From CAMPKL01 sp963817465 (GTDB lineage: Bacteria; Acidobacteriota; Terriglobia; Bryobacterales; UBA6623): a stretch of 64,000 bases of DNA. The stretch covers positions 1-64,000 of the forward strand of contig CAWFOP010000008.1 in the NCBI GenBank assembly GCA_963817465.1, in the 5' to 3' direction. This document shows positions 1 through 9,389 of this stretch, one piece after another; the stretch's first letter is position 1; each line of letters opens with the position of its first letter. The notes beneath the pieces were generated by a model. The model ran no database searches, was not told the DNA's origin, and was given only the letters and a program-made list of their open reading frames with translations. Both the position numbers and the translations under genes were made by a program.

Positions 1-802
1 GCGCGCCGCCGCCGGTGTTCGGGATGCAGTGCGAGCCGGCGTTGATCTTGCGCATCTCCCCGTCCCAGAGCTGCCAAAGGTCGAAGAGACGTTGCTGGCG
101 CCAAAGGACGTAGTTGCGACGGCTGGGATCGAGCGGGTCGTCGGTCCGCGGCAACTCCAAGCCGCAATAGCTCTTGAACTCCGCGCGGCAACTGTCGCAG
201 TAGCACATGCCCGAGCCGGACCAGCGGTTGATGAAAATGCCGTCCGGCTTGTAGCGCGAGACGACCTCGCGATGCACGCCGGTCATGAAGTCGAAGTTGT
301 ACGGCCCCAGCCCGCAGGTCACCCAGCGCTCGGGCATGGCCCAGTGACGGCGGCGGCTGCCTTCAGCGTCGACGGCGATCCACTCCGGATGCGCTTGGGC
401 GGCGTCTTCGCGAATCGAATGCGGGTCGGTGCGCGCGACAACGACCATGCCGCGCTCGCGGCAGGCGGCGGCTAGCTCGCCGAACGGGTCGGTGTCGCCC
501 ATCCAGGCGCTGCGGTAGTGCAGCGGGATCCGGGTGGGATAGAAAGCGACGCAACCGCCGGCGCTGAGACAGACGGCGTCGACATGCAGCCGGTCGAAGT
601 AATCCAGCCAGAAACCCATGTCGTACTGGCCGGGGTCATTTTCGACGAAGGCCACTTGCGCCCAGCGCATCGGCTTGTCGAACCAGTCCGATTGTTTCTG
701 TTGAGCGGACGCCGGCGCGGCCCCGGACGCCAGCGCCGCCGCTAGCGTCGCGCCGCCCAAGAAACCCCTGCGAGACACCGCCGCGCCCTGCTCATCGCTC
801 AT
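1..802 (-). CDS. Tat-exported glycoside-hydrolase-like protein, 3' end outside window
   Basis: 267 codons are present and the C-terminus lies beyond base 1. The start is ATG at 802, preceded by a good AAGGAG ribosome site 7 nt away. The N-terminus carries a twin-arginine signal (SRRGFLGG, then an Ala-rich stretch and ASAQQ), so the product is probably exported folded. The mature part reads like the 'hypothetical glycosyl hydrolase 6'/alpha-amylase-like TIM-barrel families: FDRLHVDAVCLSAGG, ACRERGMVVVARTDPHSI, NFDFMTGVHREVV and RYKPDGIFINRW are typical barrel strands. A CYCDSCRAEF segment has three clustered cysteines, often seen in these proteins. Substrate cannot be inferred. Family assignment is from resemblance only. 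Confidence 0.7.
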   Translation of the reverse strand, partial: MSDEQGAAVSRRGFLGGATLAAALASGAAPASAQQKQSDWFDKPMRWAQVAFVENDPGQYDMGFWLDYFDRLHVDAVCLSAGGCVAFYPTRIPLHYRSAWMGDTDPFGELAAACRERGMVVVARTDPHSIREDAAQAHPEWIAVDAEGSRRRHWAMPERWVTCGLGPYNFDFMTGVHREVVSRYKPDGIFINRWSGSGMCYCDSCRAEFKSYCGLELPRTDDPLDPSRRNYVLWRQQRLFDLWQLWDGEMRKINAGSHCIPNTGGGA

Positions 803-881
803 CCGTTTGCTCCTTACTCGAGCCTTCCGGAGAGACGGCGGACTCGTGGGGCGAATTGTAGCGCGCCGCCTGTTGGCTCAG

Positions 882-923
882 ACGCCGCTTGCGCGGCGTG
901 TTAACCGGCGAAAGCGCCGGTAA
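882..923. repeat. bipartite palindromic intergenic repeat, copy 1
   Basis: Two adjacent perfect hairpins lie between zwf and the upstream-facing gene: ACGCCGC-TTGC-GCGGCGT (882-899) and ACCGGCG-AAAG-CGCCGGT (904-921). The same two-hairpin arrangement recurs at 51949-51988 with a compensatory change in the second stem. There is no T-tract, so it is not a classical intrinsic terminator. It resembles a REP-like element. Confidence 0.65.
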
Positions 924-927
924 CCAC

Positions 928-2439
928 TTACTTTTCGACTAGGTTTGTCGGCAGCATCCAGCGGTGGCCTTGATGGGCCAACAGCCCTTGCGTGGCGTCC
1001 GGACCCCAGGTTCCCGAAGCGTAGTTGGGGAAGTCGTTCGGCGGGCTGGACTTCCAAACGTCGAGCACGGGCGTCAGCAGTCGCCAGGCCGCCTCCACCT
1101 GGTCCGCGCGCATGAACAAAGTCGCGTCGTTTTCCATCAAGTCCGAGAGCAGAGTCACATAGGCGTCCGGCGACGGCGTCGCGAAGCTTTCGCTGTAGTT
1201 GAAACGCATGTCGACCGGCTGGAGGATCATCTTCGGTCCCGGGTGCTTGGCCTGAAAGCGCAGCACGATGCCCTCTTGCGGCTGGATCGACATGACCAGA
1301 CGCGACGGTTGCCAATCGAGCGTAGCTTCCGCCGGAAACGCCTGGTGGGGAACGGCGCGGAACTGGATGGCGACTTCCGAAACGTGAGAGGAGAGACGTT
1401 TTCCGGTGCGAAGATAGAACGGCACGTCTTGCCATCGCCAGTTGTCGACGAATAGCCGCAGAGCCGCGAACGTCTCTGTCTGCGAGTCAGGCGCCACGTC
1501 ATCCTCATCGCGATAGGCGCGCACTTTCTCGCCGCCGATCCAGCCCTCGCCGTACTGCCCGCGAACCGCGCAGTGATGCACGGCGTCGTGCTCGATCGGC
1601 CGCACCGCATGCAGAACGTCGATCTTCTTGTTGCGAATCTCGTCCGCCTCAAAGGAAACCATCGGCTCCATGGCGACCAGACAGAGTAATTGCAGCAGGT
1701 GGTTTTGCACCATGTCGCGCAAGGCGCCGGCGCCGTCGTAGTAGCCTCCGCGATGACCGACGCCATCTTGCTCGGCGACCGTGATCGTCACGTAATCGAC
1801 GTAGCGGCGGTTCCAGATGGGCTCGAAAAGAGGGTTGGCGAAGCGGAAGGCCAAGATGTTCTGCACCGTCTCTTTGCCGAGATAGTGATCGATGCGAAAG
1901 ATCTGGGATTCGTCAAAGGCCGCGGAGATGGTGCGGTTCAGCTCCTGCGCCGATTCGAGGTCGTAGCCGATGGGCTTCTCGACGACGAGTCGAGACCGTT
2001 CGCGATCCTCCGCCAGACCGGCTTTGCCGAGATAGCTCGGAATGACGCCGAACAGGAACGGCGGCGTCGCCATATAGAAAATCCGCTGCGCCTTGGCGTC
2101 CCACTCCTGTTCGAGGCTCTCGCAATGTTCGCGGATCTTCTTGTAAGTCGCGTTGTCTTTGAAATCTCCCTGCAGGTAGCGAATGTTGCGCGAGAACTCC
2201 TTCCACTGCTTGCCGGCCTTCCCTTCGTGACCGAACTCGGCGATGCCTTCGTGCAACCGCTTCTGGAGAGCGGCTTGGCTGAGCGCGACGCGATCGACGG
2301 CAAGGATCGAAAAGTGAGCGGGAATGCTGCGGCTCTGCGTGAGATCGAACAGGGCGGGCATAAGCTTCCGCCACGTCAAGTCCCCCGCGCCGCCGAAAAT
2401 TACGAAGATGTTGGGCTCGAGCTCGGCGCTTGTTTTCAT
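928..2439 (-). CDS. zwf: glucose-6-phosphate 1-dehydrogenase
   Basis: 503 aa, the usual length. It oxidises glucose 6-phosphate to 6-phosphogluconolactone with NADP+, the first step of the oxidative pentose phosphate pathway, in the cytoplasm. Visible motifs are the N-terminal nucleotide-binding loop FGGAGDLTWRKL (residues 15-26), EKPIGYD (154-160) and the active-site signature RIDHYLGKE (182-190), whose His-Tyr-Leu-Gly-Lys core binds substrate. It lies 12 nt downstream of the 6-phosphogluconate dehydrogenase gene on the same strand, so the two oxidative-branch dehydrogenases are probably co-transcribed. No lactonase gene is adjacent. The ribosome site before the ATG is weak, which fits translation within an operon. 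Confidence 0.97.
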   Translation of the reverse strand: MKTSAELEPNIFVIFGGAGDLTWRKLMPALFDLTQSRSIPAHFSILAVDRVALSQAALQKRLHEGIAEFGHEGKAGKQWKEFSRNIRYLQGDFKDNATYKKIREHCESLEQEWDAKAQRIFYMATPPFLFGVIPSYLGKAGLAEDRERSRLVVEKPIGYDLESAQELNRTISAAFDESQIFRIDHYLGKETVQNILAFRFANPLFEPIWNRRYVDYVTITVAEQDGVGHRGGYYDGAGALRDMVQNHLLQLLCLVAMEPMVSFEADEIRNKKIDVLHAVRPIEHDAVHHCAVRGQYGEGWIGGEKVRAYRDEDDVAPDSQTETFAALRLFVDNWRWQDVPFYLRTGKRLSSHVSEVAIQFRAVPHQAFPAEATLDWQPSRLVMSIQPQEGIVLRFQAKHPGPKMILQPVDMRFNYSESFATPSPDAYVTLLSDLMENDATLFMRADQVEAAWRLLTPVLDVWKSSPPNDFPNYASGTWGPDATQGLLAHQGHRWMLPTNLVEK

Positions 2440-2451
2440 TGATCTTGAGAC

Positions 2452-3909
2452 TTAGGACGTCCAGTCGCTGTGGAACGTCCCCTTCCTGTCGACCCGCTCG
2501 TAGGTGTGGGAGCCGAAGCAATCACGCTGCGCTTGAATCAAATTCGCCGGCAGCCAGGCGCTGCGGTAGGCGTCGAGGTATCCCAGCGAAGCCATGAACG
2601 CCGGAGCGGGCAGCTCGAGATCGACGGCCGTGCGGACGACGGCGCGCAGCGCGTCCTGCGCCGCCGCGACTTTCGCCGACAGCTCCGGCGCCAGCAGCGG
2701 GTTAGAGAGTCCGGGCTGATTGCGATAGGCCTTGCGGATATCCTCGAGCAGGGCGGCGCGAATGATGCAGCCGCCACGCCAGATGCGCGCCACGGTCTCG
2801 AGGTCGAGGCCATAGTCATACGCATCCGAAGCCGTGGTCAGCAGCGAAATGCCCTGCGCGTAAGACAGGATCATCCCCGCATAGAGCGCTTCGCGGAGTT
2901 GTTCGAGAAATGAAGTGCGGTCGCCGTTGAACGCCGGGACCGTCCGCTCGAAGATCCGTCCGGCGGTTTCGCGTTGCTCCTCGAGCACGGACATATCTCG
3001 CATCGAGACGGCGAGGTCGATCGTCGGAGTTGGCGTGTGCAGCTCCATCGCGCTCTGCGAGGTCCACATGCCTGTGCCTTTCTGCTTGGCCACATCGAGC
3101 ACTTCGTCAACCAGTCGTTTGCCGGTCATGGTGTCGGTCTTGTCAAAAATGCGGCTGGTGATGTCGATGAGATAGCCGCTGAGCTCGCCCTCGTTCCACT
3201 GGGCGTAGGTGTCGCTCAGCTCATCGTTCGTCATGCCCAGACCGCGCTTCATCAGGTCGTAGCTCTCGGCAAGCAGTTGCATCAAGGCGTATTCGATGCC
3301 GTTGTGGACCATCTTCACGAAGTGCCCGGCCGAGCCGGGGCCGAGGTACGCGACGCACGGATTGCCGTCGACTTTGGCGGCGACAGCCTCAAGCACGGGC
3401 CGCACCCGCTCGTAGGCTTCCCGCGGCCCTCCCGGCATCATGCTGGGGCCATGCCGCGCACCCTCCTCTCCACCGGAAACGCCGACGCCCAGAAAGTGAA
3501 TACCCTTGTCGGCCAGGCTCTGGGCGCGAAGGTTCGTGTCTTTGAAGTAGGAGTTGCCGGCGTCGATGATCAGGTCGCCCTCTTCGAGGTGCGGCGTCAG
3601 GTCCCGGATCACCGAGTCAACGGCGGGGCCGGCCGGCACAAGGATCATCACGGCGCGCGGCTTGCGGAGCAGGCCGCAGAATTCTTGGACGTTCGCGGCG
3701 CCGCGGATATCCCGCTCGCCCGACTCTTTGTTCAAGGCGTCGATCTGGGCTTGTTCCTTGTCGTAACCCGCCGCCGGAAAGCCGTGGTCGGCGATGTTCA
3801 GCAACAAGTTGCGTCCCATCACTCCCAAGCCGACCATGCCGATCTCATGGCGTTGGGCTTTCGTAGGCGGCTCTTGGGGCCCCGCGGTTGCTTGGGTCGC
3901 TGTCGTCAT
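2452..3909 (-). CDS. gnd: 6-phosphogluconate dehydrogenase (decarboxylating)
   Basis: 485 aa, matching the long dimeric form of the enzyme, which converts 6-phosphogluconate to ribulose 5-phosphate and CO2 with NADP+. The Rossmann motif MVGLGVMGRNLLLNIADHG begins near residue 25. The substrate signature IIDAGNSYFKDT is followed by GVSGGEEGARHGPSMMPGG and HFVKMVHNGIEY, which supplies the catalytic Lys. The C-terminus ends in a short tail (GTFHSDWTS), normal for the family. It is the first gene of a gnd-zwf pair. An N-terminal extension of about 20 residues precedes the Rossmann fold, so a start slightly downstream is possible, but no Met is available before residue 25. Confidence 0.97.
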   Translation of the reverse strand: MTTATQATAGPQEPPTKAQRHEIGMVGLGVMGRNLLLNIADHGFPAAGYDKEQAQIDALNKESGERDIRGAANVQEFCGLLRKPRAVMILVPAGPAVDSVIRDLTPHLEEGDLIIDAGNSYFKDTNLRAQSLADKGIHFLGVGVSGGEEGARHGPSMMPGGPREAYERVRPVLEAVAAKVDGNPCVAYLGPGSAGHFVKMVHNGIEYALMQLLAESYDLMKRGLGMTNDELSDTYAQWNEGELSGYLIDITSRIFDKTDTMTGKRLVDEVLDVAKQKGTGMWTSQSAMELHTPTPTIDLAVSMRDMSVLEEQRETAGRIFERTVPAFNGDRTSFLEQLREALYAGMILSYAQGISLLTTASDAYDYGLDLETVARIWRGGCIIRAALLEDIRKAYRNQPGLSNPLLAPELSAKVAAAQDALRAVVRTAVDLELPAPAFMASLGYLDAYRSAWLPANLIQAQRDCFGSHTYERVDRKGTFHSDWTS

Positions 3910-4184
3910 GAAAGTGCTTTACCTAACGTCTACCTGACACCCACAGCGCGCATGTTGTTTCGTCGCCTTCCGCAGGGCCGCCTTGGAGACGCGCCGGATT
4001 GCGCCGCAGCCCGGGACAGGGGTGTGATGATGATCGAATGGGCTTGTCGGACGCAACGGCGGCGCCGGGCTAGACGTCCCAGGGGTCGCCGAGAGCTACC
4101 ATGCGGATAAGGCGTCAACTGTCGAAGTATCCGCCGTCGCGCAGCGGCGCATTGTTGCTTGATTCGTCTTCCCCCTGCTCACGA

Positions 4185-5012
4185 ATGGATATGACAAGGC
4201 GCCGTGCGATGGGCGTCATCTTCGCTGCCGCGGGAGCGGCTCCCCGGTTGCTCGGGCGCCACGACGAATACCTCATGGAAATCCGAGGCGAGCGGCAGGT
4301 CTTGAGACGCTCGCGCGCCGAGCCGGTCGCTCCCGGCTTCGGCTGCAAGGTCTTGCTGGCGTCGGGCGACGGCGGTTTTCATCCTTTCGGCGGCGTGATG
4401 GCCGATCACCTGGTTCGGTGGGGCTATGACGTCTATCGCTTCGACTCCCAACGCTACCTGAGCGGGTTCACCGGCGGTACGACCCTCACGGCTGACCAGT
4501 GCCAACAAGACTTCCTGGGCATGGTCGCCGAAATTCGCGGCGACGACGACGCCCCGATGATTCTCATGGGGTGGTCGGCCGGGGCCGCTTTGGTCGTGCT
4601 CGCTGGGGCGGGGGAGCGGATGCAGTCCTCGCTGGCCGGAGTCGCCGCTGTGGCTCTGCCGGCGGAGGGCGTCCTGGGATGGCGCTGGTCGGATAACTTG
4701 CAGTTCCTGCCGGGAGTGCGCGCCAAGGGACCGTATTTTCAGGTCGCGCCGTACCTCGCGGAATTGCCGCCGCTGCCGCTGCTGGTGCTGCAGTCGGACG
4801 ACGACCGCTGGGTCTCGGAAGAGGAGTTCCTCGCGATCTCGGCCGCGGCTCGCGCGCCCAAGCGGACTATCATGATCAGCGCGGGCGGTCATAGTTTCCC
4901 TGACGCCCGCGCCGAGTTCTTTGACGCGATGCGCCAAGGCCTGGGTTGGATTTGGGAGAACGGCGGCCCGCGTCCGCTTGACAGCAGGACCGGGACGCAT
5001 CAGGGACAATAG
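4185..5012 (+). CDS. AcvB/VirJ-like alpha/beta hydrolase
   Basis: Resembles the VirJ/AcvB alpha/beta-hydrolase family (PF06057 type). The nucleophile elbow is GWSAGAAL and the downstream acid/base segments are LLVLQSDDDRWVSEEE and ISAGGHSFPD. VirJ-family proteins are periplasmic in other bacteria, where AcvB hydrolyses lysyl-phosphatidylglycerol; that role here is only an analogy. The reading frame stays open from 4101, but the segment before 4185 is unlike protein. I chose ATG 4185, followed by MDMTRRRAMG and a hydrophobic Ala-rich stretch that may be a weak signal; ATG 4191 is an alternative. Neither has a clear ribosome site. The next gene starts 27 nt downstream. Confidence 0.72.
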   Translation: MDMTRRRAMGVIFAAAGAAPRLLGRHDEYLMEIRGERQVLRRSRAEPVAPGFGCKVLLASGDGGFHPFGGVMADHLVRWGYDVYRFDSQRYLSGFTGGTTLTADQCQQDFLGMVAEIRGDDDAPMILMGWSAGAALVVLAGAGERMQSSLAGVAAVALPAEGVLGWRWSDNLQFLPGVRAKGPYFQVAPYLAELPPLPLLVLQSDDDRWVSEEEFLAISAAARAPKRTIMISAGGHSFPDARAEFFDAMRQGLGWIWENGGPRPLDSRTGTHQGQ

Positions 5013-5039
5013 CGACCGACCAGACAATAGCGAGTGACC

Positions 5040-6668
5040 ATGAAGTACCGATTCTTTCAACCCGCCGCCTTGTGCTTAGCCGCGTGCCTCGCGGCCTGCC
5101 AGTCCCCCGCACCCGAGCAATCCTCCGGCGCAGGGCCGTCCGGCGACAAGACGATTCAGTTCAGCGGCGACGTCGCCCAAGACTTGCCCAAGGTCGACCA
5201 GGTCGCCGAGGCCGGTCCCTTCAAGCCCGACTATGGCTCCCTCGCCGACAACGGCGTGCCGGATTGGTATCGCGACGCCAAGCTGGGCATCTTCATCCAC
5301 TGGGGCGTCTATGCCGTGCCGGCCTATGGAAACGAGTGGTATCCGCGCCGCATGTATCTGAACGAAGCCGACCGCGGCGGCGTCAACGTCTTCCAGCACC
5401 ACCTCGATACCTGGGGGCCGCAGAAAACCTTCGGATACAAGGACTTCATCCCCATGTTCAAGGCCGAGAACTTCGACCCCGACGCCTGGGCGGCGCTGTT
5501 CGAAGAGGCCGGCGCCAAGTACATCGTGCCGGTCGGCGAGCATCACGACGGCTTCCCGATGTTCGCCAGCAGCTACACCAAATGGGACGCCTCCGAGATG
5601 GGCCCCAAGCGGGACGTCATCGCCGCTCTCGAGAAATCCGTTCGCGCGCATGGCATGAAATTCGGCATCAGCAGCCATCGCGCTTTCAACTACGGCTACT
5701 ACCCGCGCGACGATTCCTACGACACCGTCGACGAAGCCAACTTCGGCCTCTACGGCAAGCCGCGTCCGGACCTTTACTTCACCTCGGGACAAAACTTCGA
5801 CTGGTTCCCGCAGAGCGAGGAGTTCCAGGACCAGTGGCTCGTCCGCACGGCCGAAATGGTCGAGAAGACGCAGCCGGATCTGGTCTGGTTCGACTTCGGG
5901 ATCGGTCCGCAGCAAAAGGTGACCGACGCTGCTCAGAACCCTTGGGCGCCGCACCTGCAACGCTTCTTGGCCTACTACTACAACCGCGCGAAGGACTGGG
6001 GCAAAACGGGCGTCGTCAATTACAAGCTGCACGCCATGCCGGAAGACGTGGCGGTGCTCGACCTGGAACGCGCGCGGCTCTCCGGCATGCGCGACCGCTT
6101 CTGGCAGACCGACACCTCGGTCAGCTTCACCTCATGGGGCTATGTCAGCAACCACAAATACAAAGACGTCGGGCTGATCCTGACCGAGTTCGTCGACATC
6201 GTTTCGAAGAACGGCTGCCTGTTGCTCAACATCGGCCCCAAAGCCGACGGCACGATCCCGGATCAGGAGGCGGCCATGCTGCGCGAGATCGGCGCCTGGC
6301 TGAAGGTCAACGGAGAAGCCATCTATGGCTCGCGCCCATGGAAGATCTACGGCGAAGGGCCGACCAAGACGGTCGAAGGGCATTTGAGCGAGCGCCAAAA
6401 CCCGCGCATGGGCGCCGCAGACATTCGCTACACGACACAGGGCGACACGCTGTACGCGACGGCTCTCGGCCTGCCCGAAAAGGAATGGCGCATCCGCACT
6501 CTCGGCTCCGGCTCAGAGCAACTCGACGGCCGCAAGATCTCGGGCGTCACGCTGCTTGGCTACGGCGGGACGCTCGATTGGCGTCAAGACCAGGACGCGC
6601 TGGTCATCCAGAGCCCCGGCGAAAGCGCAGGCAAATACGCATACGTCTTCAAACTCGCCTTCGAGTAG
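5040..6668 (+). CDS. alpha-L-fucosidase (GH29), lipoprotein
   Basis: 542 aa. It should hydrolyse terminal alpha-L-fucose from glycans at the cell envelope. The signal peptide ends in a lipobox, LAAC, with the lipidated Cys at residue 20. GH29 hallmarks follow: LGIFIHWGVYAVPAYGNEWY, the substrate-binding EHHDGFPMF segment, the nucleophile region DLVWFDFGIG, and SKNGCLLLNIGPKADGTIP near the end of the barrel. The C-terminal beta-sandwich closes with YAYVFKLAF. ATG 5040 is preferred over GTG 5034. A second GH29 gene lies at 21.3-23.1 kb; the two are clearly diverged, not a recent duplication. Confidence 0.93.
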   Translation: MKYRFFQPAALCLAACLAACQSPAPEQSSGAGPSGDKTIQFSGDVAQDLPKVDQVAEAGPFKPDYGSLADNGVPDWYRDAKLGIFIHWGVYAVPAYGNEWYPRRMYLNEADRGGVNVFQHHLDTWGPQKTFGYKDFIPMFKAENFDPDAWAALFEEAGAKYIVPVGEHHDGFPMFASSYTKWDASEMGPKRDVIAALEKSVRAHGMKFGISSHRAFNYGYYPRDDSYDTVDEANFGLYGKPRPDLYFTSGQNFDWFPQSEEFQDQWLVRTAEMVEKTQPDLVWFDFGIGPQQKVTDAAQNPWAPHLQRFLAYYYNRAKDWGKTGVVNYKLHAMPEDVAVLDLERARLSGMRDRFWQTDTSVSFTSWGYVSNHKYKDVGLILTEFVDIVSKNGCLLLNIGPKADGTIPDQEAAMLREIGAWLKVNGEAIYGSRPWKIYGEGPTKTVEGHLSERQNPRMGAADIRYTTQGDTLYATALGLPEKEWRIRTLGSGSEQLDGRKISGVTLLGYGGTLDWRQDQDALVIQSPGESAGKYAYVFKLAFE

Positions 6669-6936
6669 CGGCCGGTAATTTGAAAGATGTTCCCCCAGAC
6701 GCGGGTGAACTCTTCGCCAGTGTAGGACTTGTTCGCCGCGACGCTTTTTCGTCGGAACGGACCCGTGTGTGGACTGGCCCCAGGCGCCTCGCGAGTGACC
6801 GCTGCGCCTCTAGCGTCGATTGAAACGGATCGGTCACTGCTGTGGCCGATCTCACCCTCTGTTTCGTCCGGCGGTCCGAATTCCGCTAGTATTTAGGGCT
6901 GTGTCATCGGAACGAACCGAAGCGCACCCGAAGAAA

Positions 6937-7797
6937 ATGTTTGCATCTCCCGCTATCAACCGACACCGACTCGTCGCAGCGATCGCCGGCTTTCTGCTGA
7001 TCGCAGGCGGTCTTCCAGGCCAAGAACCCCCGACCCGCGCTGTACGAGAATCCCGGCCTCGCGGCGAAGCCGCCGCCATCGCGGGGGCCAAAGAGGATCC
7101 CGCGGCGGTCGCACGGGGCGCGCAGGTTTACGCCGCCAATTGCGCCGGCTGTCACGGCGCCACCGGGCGCGGCAACGTCGGCGCTCCCAATCTGATTCGC
7201 TCCATCGTGGTGCTCACGGACGAGAAAGGCATCTTGATCTCGCCGGTCTTGCGGAACGGCCGGCCGCAGCAGGGCATGCCCAAGCCCAATCTGAACGAAC
7301 AGCAGATCGCCGACGTGGTGGCCTGGCTGCACGTGCAAACCTATACGGCCGGCAACCGCAGGACCTACACGTTCCAGGATGTCGTAACCGGCGACGCGAA
7401 GCTGGGCGAGGCCTACTTCAACGGAGCAGGCGGCTGCAACAAGTGCCACTCGCCCACCGGCGATCTCAAAGGCATCGCCTCGCGATTTGACGCCATGGCC
7501 TTGCAGCAGCGCTGGCTCGGGCCGCGCAGCCGCGGCAACGAACCGTCGAGCCGCGGCGACATGAAGGTCAAAGTGACATTGCCGTCCGGCGAAACCGTAT
7601 CCGGCACGCTCGATCAGCTCAACGATTTCAGCGTCTCGCTGAAAGACGAATCCGGCAAGTACCGATCCTTCTTGCGCGACGGCGACGTTCCCCAGGTCGA
7701 AATCACGGACCCGCTTCAGGCCCATCTCGAGCTGCTTCACAAATACACGGACGCCGACATCCACAACGTAACGACCTATTTGGTGACTTTAAAGTGA
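6937..7797 (+). CDS. exported di-haem c-type cytochrome
   Basis: 286 aa from ATG 6937, which directly precedes a signal peptide (RHRLVAAIAGFLLIAGG). The frame is open further upstream but that part is not protein-like. Two haem-attachment sites are visible: CAGCH at residues 69-73 and CNKCH at 167-171. A Met ligand candidate for the first haem is in QQGMPKPNL. Between the second CxxCH and the C-terminal helix sits an insert of about 60 residues rich in beta strands (KVKVTLPSGETVSGTLDQL). The stop overlaps the GTG start of the next gene (GTGA), so the cytochrome and the PQQ dehydrogenase are translationally coupled; it is probably the electron acceptor for that enzyme. Confidence 0.9.
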   Translation: MFASPAINRHRLVAAIAGFLLIAGGLPGQEPPTRAVRESRPRGEAAAIAGAKEDPAAVARGAQVYAANCAGCHGATGRGNVGAPNLIRSIVVLTDEKGILISPVLRNGRPQQGMPKPNLNEQQIADVVAWLHVQTYTAGNRRTYTFQDVVTGDAKLGEAYFNGAGGCNKCHSPTGDLKGIASRFDAMALQQRWLGPRSRGNEPSSRGDMKVKVTLPSGETVSGTLDQLNDFSVSLKDESGKYRSFLRDGDVPQVEITDPLQAHLELLHKYTDADIHNVTTYLVTLK

Positions 7798-9389
7798 CGT
7801 TCCGCCGCTTCCTCCTCCTTCTCGTTTTGCCCGGCGTGCTGTGCGCGCAGGAGCTCACTCCGTCGAAGCTGCTCGAACAGCCCACCGACGCCTGGCCGAC
7901 TTACAACGGCGATTATTCCGGACGGCGTTTCAGTCCCCTGAAGCAGATCAATTCGTCAAACGTCCACGCGCTGTCGCTTGCCTGGGCCGCGCGCTTCGAG
8001 GGCGACCCCAACAGCCGCCGCATCACGATCAAGGCGACGCCGCTGATGGTCAACGGCATTCTCTATTTCACAGCGCCCAATAACGTCTGGTCCGTCGATG
8101 CGCGCACCGGGCGCGAGCTCTGGCACTACGAGTACCCGCCCAACACCGGCAGCACGATCGGCAATCGCGGCGTGGGCATGTACGGCAACTGGCTGTTCTT
8201 CGAATCACCCGACAGCAACCTGATCAGTCTCGACGCCGCGACGGGCAAAGAGCGCTGGAAGGTCCGGCTGACCGATCCCAAGCTGGATTACACGTCGACG
8301 GTCGCGCCGGTGATCATCGGCAATCACGTCATCGCCGGCATCGGCGGCGACCACTTGGACAATCCGGGTTTTGTCGAATCGCACGACCCCGAGACGGGCG
8401 AGTTGCAATGGAAGTGGTGGACCACGCCGCGCGAAGGCGAGCCGGGCATGGAGACCTGGCCCAACGAATACGCCGCCGCGCACGGTACGGGCCAAGCCTG
8501 GATTCCCGGAACTTACGATCCCGAGCTGAACCTCTACATCGTCGGCACCGGCAACCCGAATCCCGTGATGGCTGAAAAGAGCCGCAAGGGCGACAACCTT
8601 TACACGTGTTCGATCGTTGCGCTCAATCCCGACACCGGCAAGATGGTGTGGTACTTCCAGCCGTCTCCGCACGACGTCCACGATTGGGACGCCGTCGAGA
8701 CGCCGATCCTCATCGACGGCGTCATCGACGGCAAGCCGCGCAAGCTCGTCGCGCAGGCCAGCCGCAACGGCTACTTCTTCGTTCTCGACCGCACCAACGG
8801 CAAGCAGATCCTGACGACGCCGTTCATCGACACGCTGAATTGGGCCCTGCCGAATCTCGACGCCAAGGGCCAACCCACCGGCGACCCCGACAAGTTTCCG
8901 GCGCCCGACGGCGTGCTCGTTTCGCCGGCCTCCGGCGGCGCCACCAACTGGCAAGCGCCCAGCTTCAACCCGGATACGGGCCTGCTCTACGTAAGCTCCA
9001 ACCGCTCCTACAGCATGTATTACCTCACCGACACCGACCCTCGGCCGCAAGGCTGGGCGGGCGTGGATTCAGGCGTGGGTTCGGACGGCTCGGCGCTGCT
9101 TGCGATCGATTACAAGACGGGCAAAATCGCGTGGCGCCATGAGTGGCCCGGCGGCGGCGGACTGTCTCACACGCTCAGCACCGCGGGGAATCTGCTGTTC
9201 ACGCACAATCAGCAGAACATCATCGCCTTCGAACCGTCCACCGGCGAAATCCTGTGGCACTCGACGCTGATGGCCTCGCCCAGCGCCGGGCCGATCACGT
9301 ACATGATCGACGGGCGCCAGTTCTTGCTGGTCAGCGCGGGCGACAGCCTCTACGCTTTCTCGATTCAGCCGGACCGCAGCCGACGCTAG
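7794..9389 (+). CDS. PQQ-dependent alcohol-dehydrogenase-family protein, periplasmic
   Basis: 531 aa, starting at GTG 7794 inside the stop of the cytochrome gene. A Sec signal (FRRFLLLLVLPGVLCAQE) is followed by an eight-bladed quinoprotein propeller: WPTYNGDYSGRRFSPLKQI at the N-terminus, repeated tryptophan-docking motifs such as ATGKERWKVRL and SGVGSDGSALLAIDYKTGK, and HDVHDWDAVETPILID. There is no fused cytochrome domain, so the coupled upstream cytochrome likely takes the electrons. The family oxidises alcohols or sugars in the periplasm with pyrroloquinoline quinone; the substrate cannot be told from sequence. Confidence 0.92.
   Translation: MTFRRFLLLLVLPGVLCAQELTPSKLLEQPTDAWPTYNGDYSGRRFSPLKQINSSNVHALSLAWAARFEGDPNSRRITIKATPLMVNGILYFTAPNNVWSVDARTGRELWHYEYPPNTGSTIGNRGVGMYGNWLFFESPDSNLISLDAATGKERWKVRLTDPKLDYTSTVAPVIIGNHVIAGIGGDHLDNPGFVESHDPETGELQWKWWTTPREGEPGMETWPNEYAAAHGTGQAWIPGTYDPELNLYIVGTGNPNPVMAEKSRKGDNLYTCSIVALNPDTGKMVWYFQPSPHDVHDWDAVETPILIDGVIDGKPRKLVAQASRNGYFFVLDRTNGKQILTTPFIDTLNWALPNLDAKGQPTGDPDKFPAPDGVLVSPASGGATNWQAPSFNPDTGLLYVSSNRSYSMYYLTDTDPRPQGWAGVDSGVGSDGSALLAIDYKTGKIAWRHEWPGGGGLSHTLSTAGNLLFTHNQQNIIAFEPSTGEILWHSTLMASPSAGPITYMIDGRQFLLVSAGDSLYAFSIQPDRSRR

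Noticed and set aside
5072..6823. 583-codon frame overlapping the first fucosidase
   Set aside because: Arg-rich out-of-phase reading of a GH29 gene with complete motifs.
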